This document shows positions 10,426-20,723 of a DNA stretch of 64,000 bases, one piece after another. The position numbers and the translations under genes are program-made. The stretch comes from Terfezia claveryi. Taxonomy: Eukaryota > Ascomycota > Pezizomycetes > Pezizales > Pezizaceae. Each line of letters opens with the position of its first letter. The first letter of the stretch is position 1. The stretch covers positions 434,001 to 498,000 of the forward strand of contig WHUX01000023.1 in NCBI GenBank assembly GCA_015179025.1, given 5' to 3'. The notes under the pieces are model-generated. The model saw nothing but the letters and a program-made list of their open reading frames with translations, was not told the origin of the DNA and did not search any database.

Positions 10426-12377
10426 CGGAGGAATCATAAAGGGGAACCCGTAAACCAGGGGAGGATAACCTCAAAAGGGGACTCGTAAAAAAAAGGAAGA
10501 GCTAATAAATAAACTGAAAATACACTAAGTGACCGCTCATTAATAGACTCTAGAATATGGTATTCATACCTCAATTTATATATATTTCCAAGACTCAACC
10601 CGGACTGATGGTCAATACCTTGTCTCGATGCCACCCAATGATGCTTCTCTAAATCCCCGTTGACCATCCTCAACCACTCCCAACACATGCCAATGAAATT
10701 CTATATCTTCAAAATACATAATATATTGCTGGCTATGATTCCGTTCATTTTACACCCGTTACCCGCCAAGAATACATGGGCATGGATTACGCGGGGGCTG
10801 AAGCAGATGCCGGGGACCATGATGGCTGGTACTAGTTTATTGAAGAAGTCCTCAATTCACGAGCCTATTGGCGGAATATAATGGCGGCAAGCTGGGATAT
10901 TGTGGGCTTTGGACAAAACTCCAAGGAGCACGGCTAGAGAGCATATATAACTCGTTCGACGGAGACTTACCTGTGTATTGGGCGAGGGGGCAACCAAATC
11001 GATACTGGCACGAGCGTCAACGTATCAAAGATGGGAAGCAAGGCTCAGTTAGAGATCGTGTACATAAGCCACATTGTATTAGCTGTTTAGCTCTGGCTAG
11101 AATGCAGGGAGAAGAAAAGGGAACAAGAGCGAAGAGTGCTGGCAAAGCGCGAGATATGTCGGAAGCGACTGGATCCTGAACATTCAAAAGAGAAAGTTGG
11201 TGACTTTGGCAAGCCTTTTTTTTTTTATTTTTATAAATACTTATGACTCCTATGCGGCCCCGATGGGGATTGGCAAGCCTTCTCTCAATCACCCAGTTGG
11301 TAATAACATAGACCTCTAAATATGTTCTCTATCGGGTGTTAACAGTGATAATATAGGGAATGACATTGTCGAGGGAGAGTGCCAAATAGCTCCATCCGTT
11401 GTAGAAAGGGGAAATCTATGGGGACAGCGGTTTGTCGCAGTATTGTGTGGCTATGTACTGATACTCGCATGCAATAACAAACATCGGTACTACTGCAGCA
11501 CCAGGACCCGGGTTCCGGGTGGTCATCTGGCCCCCTTGACGTGGCCGCATATGAGTACTGAGTATATTAAAAATAAGAAATAATAAAAAAGATTAAAAAA
11601 AAAAAAAGCACTATGCGGCCTCGTAACTGCCCTAACCGGTCGCCAAGGATCCAGATCTGGATTCAACCTAGTTAGTTTCGCTTGCAAAGTAACAGGGAAA
11701 TTTAACACCGAAACAACGGGACGTTGTATACAGATTTTATATTCTTGGGTTCATAGCCTCCATTATTATTTCCCTGCGTCCGTTGCTTAGCTATAATGCA
11801 CTGGGCCGAGTTCCGATGGGAGCCCGGGGGTCAGATCTAAACATCAACCAACCTTAGATCTTAATCTCACGGAAACTGCAGCCCCAGTTCGAAAACCTAC
11901 AGGACGTCGGACACGCGTTGGCGCCGCGAGCCTTTATCCACCAAATGCATTCGCATTAACGTCAACGACACGAATTCATCGATACCTTGCAATCTCCAAG
12001 CGTGACTTAGTACATGACTGAAACGCGAACGGTTAATTGGCTGTGTTACGTGGGTGAAACCAACAATTGGTAAAGTCATTATTAGATCTGTCTTGTAAGA
12101 GAAGGTGTCCCTGAAGACTGAGAACCCAATTAGATAGTTCACTCGTGATAAGTAAATATAGTAGGCCCCCACTCCGTATTCCCCACTAAAATTTGGCATG
12201 TCTACCTTCATTCTAACAAATTCCGAACATAAAAAATATTACTATGTTGTTCTGGGCAGAATCTGAAGACATATCCTGCGGTGGGGAAAGAGGGGTGGTG
12301 AGAGCATACATTTAAAGCTGTGAAGATATCCTCTCCCGAACCCGTTTTCCTACCAACGTCCAACGTTCCCTATTACG
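10426..12377. other. Intergenic before the arabinanase gene
   Basis: Besides the short LINE tail at 11218-11269 I see no gene. Short open frames on both strands lack recognisable domains. The last ~80 bp form the 5' flank of the arabinanase gene, with a possible TATA-like catttaaag at ~12308. Confidence 0.45.
11218..11269 (-). mobile_element. 52-bp LINE tail with 12-bp TSD
   Basis: Only an oligo-T (poly-A) stretch and the extreme 3' end (tatgcggccccg) are present. They are flanked by TTGGCAAGCCTT at 11206-11217 and 11270-11281. This is an extreme 5' truncation product of target-primed reverse transcription. Confidence 0.85.
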
Positions 12378-13475
12378 ATGCATATACTCGGTCTTTTTAC
12401 GGCTTTCCTCACTTTTATTTCTTTCGCCTTAGCAGCCACCCCAGCTTCCTGCAGCGGTGCTTGCAATGTGCACGATCCTGCCGTGATTCGTCGCATCTCT
12501 GATGGTACATATTTTCGGTTCTCGACAGGTAACCGTATTCAAATCGCCACTGCGTCCTCTTTGGCTGGACCTTGGACCATCCGAGGTTCAGCCATCCCAG
12601 CAGGATCAATCATTGATCTTGAAGGCCAAGATAACCTCTGGGCACCTGATGTCTCAAAGGTTGGGGATTACTACTACCTGTACTATTCTGTGTCCTCGTT
12701 TGGTTCCCAAAACTCTGCCATTGGAGTTGCGAGGTCGCGTACCATGGATGTGGGCACATGGACCGATCTAGGCTCTACTGGGATCAGCAGTTCCACTGGA
12801 TCAGCCTATAATTCCATTGATGCAAACCTAATTGCGACGGGAGGCAACTACTATATGACATTTGGAAGCTTTTGGAACGATTTGTATCAAATTCAGATGG
12901 CCAATCCACCAGTAAAAATTGCTGGGTCCTCATCATACCAGGTAGCATTCAACTCCACTGGAGCACACGCCATCGAGGGTTCAACCATCTTTAAGCACTC
13001 CCGTTACTACTATTTATTCTTTTCGAGTGGAACTTGCTGTGGTAAGTTCTAACCTAGCCAGCAGCTCACACAAGCCCCACGCTGATAATTATATTGTATC
13101 TAGGTTATGACTCCAGACGCCCATCCAAGGGTACTGAGTACCGCATCAACGTCTGTAGATCGACATCCGTAGCCGGACCTTATGTTTGTCTCCTCCCCTC
13201 TCGCTTTTATTCTTCTGTGGAAATTAACTAAGATTTATAATTCACAGGTTGATTTCGCCGGGAATTCATGCAAGTCGGGCGGAGGAACTACGGTTCTGGG
13301 CAGCCAGGACTGGTTATATGGCCCCGGAGGCCAAGGTGTCTTTGCCGACTCCAAATCGGGTAGAACTATCTTATATTACCACTACGTGGACACACGCATC
13401 GGATATGCTGATGGGCAAAAGCGATTTGGCTGGAACGTACTAAATTGGAGTGGCGGATGGCCGACGGCGGTTTAG
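12378..13475 (+). CDS. Secreted GH43 endo-1,5-alpha-L-arabinanase, three exons
   Basis: Exons are 12378-13041, 13104-13183 and 13248-13475. The introns (62 and 64 bp) have GT...AG ends and the joined frame is 323 aa, the usual length of fungal endo-arabinanases such as the Aspergillus abnA/abnC type. Residues 1-19 form a signal peptide ([19 protein letters not shown]). The single five-bladed propeller carries the three expected acidic residues of family GH43: Asp33 in HDPAVI (general base), Asp148 in NSIDANL (pKa modulator) and Glu200 in HAIEGSTIF (general acid). LWAPDV near residue 88 and [14 protein letters not shown] near the C-terminus are also family signatures. It should hydrolyse alpha-1,5-linked arabinan of plant pectin outside the cell. 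No CBM or anchor is present. The frame is intact and looks functional; no neighbouring sugar-degrading genes are visible. Confidence 0.92.
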
Positions 13476-14101
13476 ATAGAGTGTCAATCAGTCGGTATTG
13501 ATCTAATGGACCAAAATTCTCAAATTACAAATTTATAAGCTGGATCCTGTGTACATTCCAGCGATATGCAAAGCACTCTTGAATAGCGTATTTGCAGGTA
13601 GAAATATTTAAAACTAATACGCCTCACTTGCGGTTTCTGCCGCCTGCCGGTCAGTCTGTTCGTATAGTTTAAATTTTGTCCCTAGGATAGCTATCGCCGG
13701 TACTGGAAATCATTAAGCCCATTCATGTAATTTGCATTTGCCTACGACCCAAATTACAATTGGCTGGCACAGATGGCAACCCAAAGGTCCTTGGTAGTTA
13801 TCTCCTGAGTTCTAGGAATAATTCCAGGAATAACTGCAACTGCAATACAGCAGGGCTTGTTATACCTGTAGGGCTTTCGCTCTCTACGTCCGGAAATTCA
13901 AACCATTACTGACTTGAGCCCAGATTTCTTCAACTTAGGCGGGCTCTCATGCTCGTATATTAGCAGCTCGAGAGACATAACAGTATATAGGCACCATCCC
14001 TGTGTCTATCTGAGACTCTTATGTTAAGGTCATGGCTCTGTGACTAAGATTAAGGAGCTAGCTAGATACCAGGCCATCACTGAAATAAAAAAAATCAATT
14101 A
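13476..14101. other. Intergenic between arabinanase and tRNA
   Basis: No gene seen. An A-run at 14086-14094 provides, on the minus strand, an oligo-T terminator for the tRNA gene. Confidence 0.5.
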
Positions 14102-14189
14102 GGCTCCATCCGTGGTTCGAACACGGGACCTCTCGCAATCATACTCAGGGTAACCCTAAGCGAGAATCATACCACTAGACCAACGGAGC
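14102..14189 (-). tRNA. tRNA-Pro(AGG) with a short intron
   Basis: On the minus strand the acceptor arm GCTCCGT pairs with ATGGAGC, with C as discriminator. The anticodon stem CTCGC/GCGAG encloses TTAGGGT (anticodon AGG), followed by an intron of about 16 nt beginning TACCCTGAG one base after the anticodon region. The T-arm CCGTG-TTCGAAC-CACGG is perfect. Internal A box (TGGTCTAGTGG) and B box (GTTCGAACC) are present, and an oligo-T terminator follows about 7 nt after the gene. It appears functional. A pogo element is inserted about 30 bp upstream of the mature 5' end. Confidence 0.9.
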
Positions 14190-14407
14190 TAACTATGTTC
14201 AGCTCAAAGTCATATTGTCATACCCTTGGCACACTAGAAGCGACCAATCACCGAGCAGCGACCACTGTCTAAGACATACAGCTTGACTGACCTCGTCAGC
14301 CTCTCCGCAGGCCCAATACCCCCGCCTTATCAGTATAATGGTCTTACCTAGTATCAATCGAATCACCAAGTCTCCGGCAACATTAACAATACTCCGCGAT
14401 TACAAGC

Positions 14408-16536
14408 ATGCCAAAATATACGAAGCAGCAGCTGCAGGAAGCAATTAAGCATGCAAAACGAGAGCCAGATGCACTTATGCTACGGATTGCAGATTTATAT
14501 GGGGTAGACCACCAGACATTACGCCGGAGGGTGCTAGGGACACAGCAGGAGCGGTCTATAGCACATCAGGACCAGCAACTGTTCTCTACAGGTGATGAAA
14601 AAGCAATCGCAGGCTATGCCGGTATCATGGCAGATGCGGGATTTCCACTTGGGCCTGAGCTTTTGCGGCAAATTGCCCAAGGAATTGTTAATGAGAGGCA
14701 AATAACCCAGCATGGCCCCTCACGTGCACCCTCTGCCAGCAGCCCTTCTACTAGCAACCCTTCTACCTCTAGTGGCTCTTCCGCCACCTTTGGTAACCCT
14801 TCCAGCTCTATGAATACCCCTATCCATATCGTTGGTGTCAGTTGGGTAGATAGATTTCTTAATCGCAATCCAGGCTTCAAAAAGATCTATATTTGCTACC
14901 AGGAAAGGGCAAGGGCAGCAGCAACGAATGATATAGAACTACAAGCTGATTTCCTACGAAAGCTAGCAAATCTTATACGACGGAAAAAAATAGCTCAGGA
15001 CGATATCTGGAATTGTGATGAGAAAGGAATCACAATGGGAAGAAATAGTAGGCGTACTATGGCTATTGTACGTGTTGGAGGTAGAAGTACAGCCATGACT
15101 GAGGGGTCTCGAGAGTTTTGCAGTGTGTTGGAGACTGTAAATGCTGGGGGAGATATCATCCCCCCATTTATTGTATGGCAGGGGAAAACTCATCGGGAAT
15201 CTTATTATCGGGAAGGAGGGGTGGAACACGAAGCAACATTTGCTGTATCTCCTAGTGGATATATGGATGATGAGCTTGGGTTTGAATATATACGCCAACA
15301 TTTTGAGCCTTATACTCGCTGGGGTGTAGGGGGGGCGCATGTGAGTATGATGGTGATCCACCACCACGATGTTTAATTGTGGATGGTCATTCCTCTCATG
15401 TGGCATGGAGAGTAGTTAAATACGCTCTTGATCACAATATTCATATGATCTGTCTTCCGTCCAAATCTACTCACCTTCTTCAACCTCTTGATGTTGGCTG
15501 CTTCTCCTTACTGCAGCGTACATATGAGCGCAACCTCAGCACATGGCTCCGTCGCAATCCTCTATTAGGAATATCGAAGCTCGAGTTCCTCGATATCCTT
15601 CAGCAAACTCGTAGGGAGGTCTTTACTAATGAGATTATCCGGAGCGCATGGAGAGCATCCCGTTGCTGGCCTATTGATCGCACTATCCTACCTCCTCAGC
15701 CGCCAGCTGCTAGTTTTTCGGTTACAAGCGCTATAGCTGCAAGTGCAGGGGTGTCAGCTGCAGGCTTAGATACCCCTGCTCGTCTCTGTCAGCTTTCTCG
15801 AATAGTTATAGAGCAGGCACGGCAGAAGCTCAATAAGGATGATGAACTTAAGGGCATGGTATATGAGCTTATTGACTTTGCAGAAGAGAAGGTGACTAAG
15901 TATAGGGATATTGCGCCTCATGCAGAAACTCTAAATAAGCTTCGAGATGGAAAGATACGCAAAACAAGAAAGAGATCTAGACATGTTGGAGAAGCTCGTG
16001 TACTAACCTACCAATATGTTAATGAAGGGATTAAGAAGCTTGCAGATACAGAGGCAGCAAAGGCTGAGAGGCGGCGGATTGCAGAAGAGAAGAAGAAGGT
16101 TGCAGAGGAAAAAAGGGTTACTAAAGAAGCGCTTGATAAGCAGTGGAGGTATGATCTACAGCAATATCAAGCAGTTGAAATACCAGCATGGCAGGCGGAG
16201 TGCGCAGAGATTGACCAGGCTTGGGCTGCCTCAAAGGCCATTGCCGTGGCAAATGGGGGATCTAAGCGTATCGGCAAGAAACCTTCCTACCCTACTCGGC
16301 CAAAACGACCTCTAAAACCTAAAGGGGGAGGGGCTATTACAAGTAGTGATCTCACTATAATAGCGGAGGATATATTAGAGGAGGGGGCTAATAGTGGGAT
16401 TGAAGGAGGAGCTGAGGAAGGTGAAGATGAAGAAGATTTAGTGGATTCAATGCGAACTCTTGATATTGCTTATTTTGCGGAGGTTAGTGCTCTTATTTAT
16501 TGGCTTGCCGTTTTACTATTTAGCAATCTTTACTAG
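14408..16536 (+). pseudogene. Pogo-class DDE transposase with one frameshift
   Basis: The N-terminal ~45 residues form a psq-type helix-turn-helix (LMLRIADLYGVDHQTLRRRV). A CENP-B-like DNA-binding region follows (WVDRFLNRNPGF near residue 150), then the catalytic core. The first Asp is D204 in WNCDEKGITMG. The second is in LIVDGHSSH, encoded from ~15379, and the third in QPLDVGCFSLLQ. The two halves lie in different frames; the switch occurs in the G-rich stretch around 15320-15350, so a single-base indel separates otherwise healthy halves. The C-terminal part is a long Lys/Glu coiled coil (RRRIAEEKKKVAEEKR) and an acidic tail. A true intron at the junction cannot be excluded, but no clean GT-AG pair fits. 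Confidence 0.85.
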
Positions 16537-17038
16537 TTATATTTATCTAACATAGATATAGATGTATGGATGAGGCTTTCTAGCAGTTGTGAGCGTATTG
16601 GTGTGATATTCGATATACAGGAGAGGGCAAAGGGGGGTAGGGAGGGTTATCGAGGAAGGCTTACTAGCAAGGAGGATCTCGAGTTCTAGGCTGGTTTTGA
16701 TGGAGTATGAAGGTAACCATGTTGTAGAGCATAGTTATTTCTATAGATATATATTTACTTAGTTATAGTCCTCTCTAGCTGTCGTTTGATTGTCTATTGC
16801 AGGAGAGCCTGCAGGAGGGTTTCATGTTAGTACTACATGCACTACATCCGACTAGGCTAGCGGGCTGGGCATGATGTATATAGCGGGAACATGATCCCTT
16901 GAGGGGACATGTTCATGGTCATGACGAGGAGAAGGAACATACGTTCTATCAGGTTATGAAGCCCTCTGTATCTACCAAATCGCAGATACACCCAAGAAAC
17001 CTCTTCCTCCGATCAACCAAACCCCTCCGAAAGTCATC

Positions 17039-17155
17039 ATGGAAGACCTAGAAATCCCAAAAGCCCTTCATCGAGAGACTCTGGTCTTTGACCGTCTCGA
17101 CAACACCAACTACGGAGTATGGAGGAAAAATATGAGGATCCTCCTATCTCTTTGA
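17039..17155 (+). pseudogene. Copia-E gag start
   Basis: Thirty-eight codons from ATG (MEDLEIPKALHRETL, then FDRLDNTNYGVWRKNMRILL) end at an in-frame TGA. The N-Y-x-x-W-(R/K) pattern is the usual start of Copia gag (UBN2-like). The rest of gag and most of pol are deleted downstream. Confidence 0.7.
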
Positions 17156-17304
17156 CTTGATTAACTATGAGCAACTACCAGACACAAACATTAGCTAGGC
17201 AAAGGCTGACAAGTGGGCTTTCTCAGAAATCTATGTCAGATGCAAAAAACCAACGGAATCCACTACTCCTACTTTCATACAGTAAAGGATACTCAGGACA
17301 ATAG

Positions 17305-17895
17305 ACAGGAAAGAGATTCCAGGAAAGGCCACAAACAACAGAAAAAGAATACTCAGGTACACCATATGTATTCTTCTTACACGGGACTCTAATTTCTTGG
17401 TGTTCTAAACGACAAGGCCTGGTAGCTCTAAGCTTAACAGAAGCAGAATTCATTGCCGGTACAGAAGCTGCGAGAGAGCTAATATGGATTATGGGATTCT
17501 TGGAAAACCTAAAACTTCCGGAAAAAACTCCTATTCTATACGGTGACAACAAGGGAGCCCTTGCACTAGCAAAACATAGCGAATACCGGCCTCGTACAAA
17601 ACATATACATGCGAGAGAACGATTTATCACTCATATGGTCGAATCCGGACAATGCTTAATCGAATACATTGCTACAAAAGACATGATAGCAGATGCTCTT
17701 ACAAAAGCTCTACCTCGAGAACCACATGAGCGTCACGCAAAATCAATGGGCTTATGGTTTAAAGCATCACAACATCATCAATGTGGACTATGTTATGGAG
17801 TTTTCCCCTCTCGCAATCAACTATACCTACATATGAAGAGGGAATCTCACTATGTGGATGAAGGTATTCCTCTCCCAAAAACATTCTGTACATGA
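17305..17895 (+). pseudogene. Copia-E RNase H domain fused to a C2H2 zinc finger
   Basis: The open frame (no ATG near its 5' end) reads GTPYVFFLHGTLISWCSKRQ and LTEAEFIAGTEAA, then GDNKGALALAKHSEYRPRTK and HIHARERF, the standard Copia-type RNase H with its D-E-D residues. After the usual end (IADALTKALPREPHERH) the protein continues for ~45 residues with CGLCYGVFPSRNQLYLHMKR followed by ESH, matching C-x2-C-x12-H-x5-H, a C2H2 finger. The fragment is what remains of pol after the internal deletion. Confidence 0.8.
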
Positions 17896-17910
17896 ACAAA
17901 TCAGTGTGGG

Positions 17911-18229
17911 ATTGGAGGGTGTGGGGTATGTTATTTGCTCCGTGGTCCCTAATGACCTAAAATAATCCTAATCTGACAATATAAAATGCAGATTGGAGGG
18001 TGTGGGGTATGTTATTCGCTCCGTGGTCCCTAATGACCTAAAATAATCCTAATCTGACAATATAAAATGCAGATTGGAGGGTGTGGGGTATGTTATTCAC
18101 TCCGTGGTCCCTAATGACCTAAAATAATCCTAATCTGACAATATAAAATGCAGATTGGAGGGTGTGGGGTATGTTATTCGCTCCGTGGTCCCTAATGACC
18201 TAAAATAATCCTAATCTGACAATATGCAG
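17911..18229 (+). repeat. Tandem array, 81-bp unit x4
   Basis: Copies start at 17911, 17992, 18073 and 18154. The last is 76 bp because of a 5-bp loss. Each begins attggagggtgtggggtatg and they are almost identical. The array lies between the pol stop and the 3' LTR of Copia-E. Confidence 0.95.
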
Positions 18230-18562
18230 ATTGGAGGGTGTGGGGTATATTATGTGCTCCCTGGTCCCTGAAAATGACCTAAAAAGAACCAATTTATCAA
18301 TTGGATGGTGTGGGGTATGTTATGCGCTCCCTGGTCCCTGAAAATGACCTAAAAAGAACCAATTTATCAATTGGATGGTGTGGGGTATATTATGTGCTCC
18401 CTGGTCCCTGAAAATGACCTAAAAAGAACCAATTTATTAATTGGATGGTGTGGGGTATGTTATGCGCTCCCTGGTCCCTGAAAATGACCTAAAAAGAACC
18501 AATTTATCAATTGGATGGTGTGGGGTATGTTATGCGCTCCCTGGTCCCGAATGACCTAAAGG
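18230..18562 (+). repeat. Tandem array, 70-bp unit x4.7
   Basis: Copies start at 18230, 18300, 18370, 18440 and 18510. They share the gtgtggggtat...gctcc(g/c)tggtccct core with the 81-bp array but differ afterwards (gaaaatgacctaaaaagaac). This looks like one ancestral unit amplified twice. Confidence 0.95.
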
Positions 18563-18901
18563 TGTGGGGAGAAACTGGGCTTGAAAATGGAAGAAGGCTC
18601 ATGAAAAAGAGGGGAGGAACGTGAGTTGCATTGCTTCTTTCTTCAAAATGTTTCTTCTACGGTTATTTGATTTTTCTTTCATTTTATTATTGTTTTCTTT
18701 CATCATGCGCCCGAGGGGAGGTGTTAGTACTACATGCACTACATCCGACTAGGCTAGCGGGCTGGGCATGATGTATATAGCGGGAACATGATCCCTTGAG
18801 GGGACATGTTCATGGTCATGACGAGGAGAAGGAACATACGTTCTATCATTTCAGAGGTGGTCGCTTCTCAGTGATTGGTCGCTTCTAGTGCGCCAAGGGT
18901 A

Positions 18902-19450
18902 GAAGAAATTCTGCACCAGAGTGTTAACATTATTTGGACTAAACGCGAAGCGAACCTATAACTCTAGAAAATAAAAAATGTGAATAGAGGGCGAGTTTCA
19001 AGACCCAGCATTGCATTACAGTACAAGTACCGATACAGTACGAAATAATTAAACTAGTGATGACCTCTATCTGCACTGTGGATGCAAACTACTAGTATTT
19101 TATTAGGGGTACATGTGATTACTCCAGACTGAATTATGTATAACTTTCCACTGGAAAGCATTCCGAAAGCATTCCATAACTCTATTGAGCTGTATTCCAA
19201 AGGCTGGTGATTGTTTTATCATCTGCTCATACACAAATCAATGTCTTGTCATGCATCTCGGCATTGATGGGAGCGGGAAGTACGTCATCGATCACGACAC
19301 TGATAAAAAGGACTTGTCCCCTTTTAGCAAGTCTTATTTTAGCCACCATTTGAAGTCTGACGTAGCATATCGTCGTTAGTGACCTAATCAAAGTCCACAT
19401 CGTTTCGTTCTTTTTGAGAGAAATATATCTATTCAACGAAATTAATCCAA
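18902..19450. other. Intergenic upstream of the dioxygenase gene
   Basis: No gene recognised. The region presumably holds the dioxygenase promoter; no specific site can be supported. Confidence 0.45.
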
Positions 19451-20723
19451 ATGACAACTAGAACGGGAGTTGAAACAGCTGTATCCGATGAAGGGTTGTT
19501 TATTCCCGTGGGTCATATCCATCCACCTAAACCCCATACCATATCAAATAGACTCTGCTAAGTCGCTATTCGGTTCTTCTTCCAGCTCATTGACTTCTCC
19601 CACTTTCTTCATGGCACCGTGGAAGAGAAACAAGCATGTGCGAAGGCAATAGTTTCAGGCTTCAGGGATGCTGGGTTTATCTACCTCAAGAACCATGGCA
19701 TTCCCGAGGAGACTGTGAAGGATCTCTTTCAGAAGGTACCCTTTGTTGTTTACTCTAAACCTCAAGCCCTATATGTAGAGGTCTCCCGCTATTAATTATG
19801 GTCTGGTTAATTAATTGTACTGCCGCATATAGTCCGCAGAGTTCTTCAAGCGCCCACAGTCCCAGAAAGAATCCCTAGCATGGTACAGCGCAAGAGCCAA
19901 TCGGGGCTACAGCACTTTTGGTCGTGAGAAAACCACTCGCTTTACTTCCAAGCTGGATGTTGATACCCTGCGGGAAAAATCCCCCGACCTCAAGGAATCC
20001 TTCGAGGTTGGACGCTCCGATCAACCAGAATACCCCAATCTATGGCCAGACAAGTTTGACGACGCCGGTGCCAATTTCAAGTCGAACATGGAAGCCTTCT
20101 TTCAGACAGGAAACAAAATACACATCCAGCTCATGCAGGCAATTGCGATGGGTCTGGAAATACAAGAGGACTGGTTCGATAAATATTGCAAGTCAGCGGA
20201 CAATACTTTGCGGCTCCTGCACTATCCGGGGGCGAGGAAGGAGGTTCTTGGGACAGGTGACGATGATGAAGCGGCACAAGGTGGAAACCGCAAAAAATCA
20301 AAGGCAGTCCGTGCAGGTGCCCACACCGATTACGGTACCATCACCCTGCTTTTCCAAGACAATGCCGGGGGCCTGCAGGTTCGGTCTCCCAGCGGGGTAT
20401 ATGTTGATGCAACTCCGATCCCTGGTACGATCGTCGTCAACGCTGGAGACCTCCTAGCCAGGTGGTCAAATGATCAAATCAAGTCCACCGAACACCGGGT
20501 AGTTAAGCCACCTAGCCATCCGGTGGTTGTGCACGGGGAAGACGGCCAGACGGAGGAATGGTATCCAGCAAGATATAGCTGTGTGTACTTTTGCAACCCC
20601 GACTTTACCAGCTTCATTGAAGCCATTCCAGGCACGTATGGGGGGGATAAGGGCGAGCGAAAATATCCGGGGGTAAAGTGTGAGGATTATATGGTCGATA
20701 GGCTCCAGAGCACATATGCTTAG
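19451..20723 (+). CDS. 2-oxoglutarate/Fe(II)-dependent dioxygenase (isopenicillin N synthase-like fold), three exons
   Basis: Proposed exons are 19451-19507, 19586-19735 and 19833-20723, with introns of 78 and 97 bp (GTGGGT...CCAG and GTACCC...ATAG). They join in frame to 365 aa. The first splice yields the P-(L)-I-D-F-S motif expected at the start of the DIOX_N domain. FRDAGFIYLKNHGIP in exon 2 and GYSTFGREKT in exon 3 are also family features. The iron ligands are His233 and Asp235 (AGAHTDYGTITLL) and His290 (STEHRV). Arg316 (PARYSCVYF) would bind the 2-oxoglutarate carboxylate. The substrate cannot be predicted; relatives include GA oxidases, thymine hydroxylases and many secondary-metabolite oxidases. 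No biosynthetic partner genes lie nearby. The frame is intact and the product should be cytosolic. Confidence 0.88.

Larger units (their letters stand above)
16825..18848 (+). mobile_element. Copia-E: young, internally deleted LTR retrotransposon
   Basis: Identical 127-bp LTRs (16825-16951 and 18722-18848; TGTTAGTACT...GTTCTATCA) are flanked by TTTCA at 16820-16824 and 18849-18853. The interior keeps the start of gag, then jumps to the RNase H end of pol, followed by two tandem-repeat arrays and a GAGGGGAGG polypurine tract before the 3' LTR. Lacking protease, integrase and RT, it would need a helper in trans. The identical LTRs point to a recent insertion. Confidence 0.92.
14223..18899 (+). 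mobile_element. Pogo-type DNA transposon, TA TSD, carrying a nested Copia derivative
   Basis: The ends are CCCTTGGCACACTAGAAGCG (left) and, inverted, CCCTTGGCGCACTAGAAGCG (right). The terminal inverted repeats run ~45 bp with few mismatches and are flanked by TA at 14221-14222 and 18900-18901. The interior holds a transposase gene in the same orientation. The element is lengthened by the 2.0-kb Copia insertion at 16825-18848; without it the element would be about 2.65 kb. Confidence 0.9.

Noticed and set aside
17911..18562. CRISPR-like repeat array
   Set aside because: Units are head-to-tail with no unique spacers, lie inside a retrotransposon and in a eukaryotic genome.
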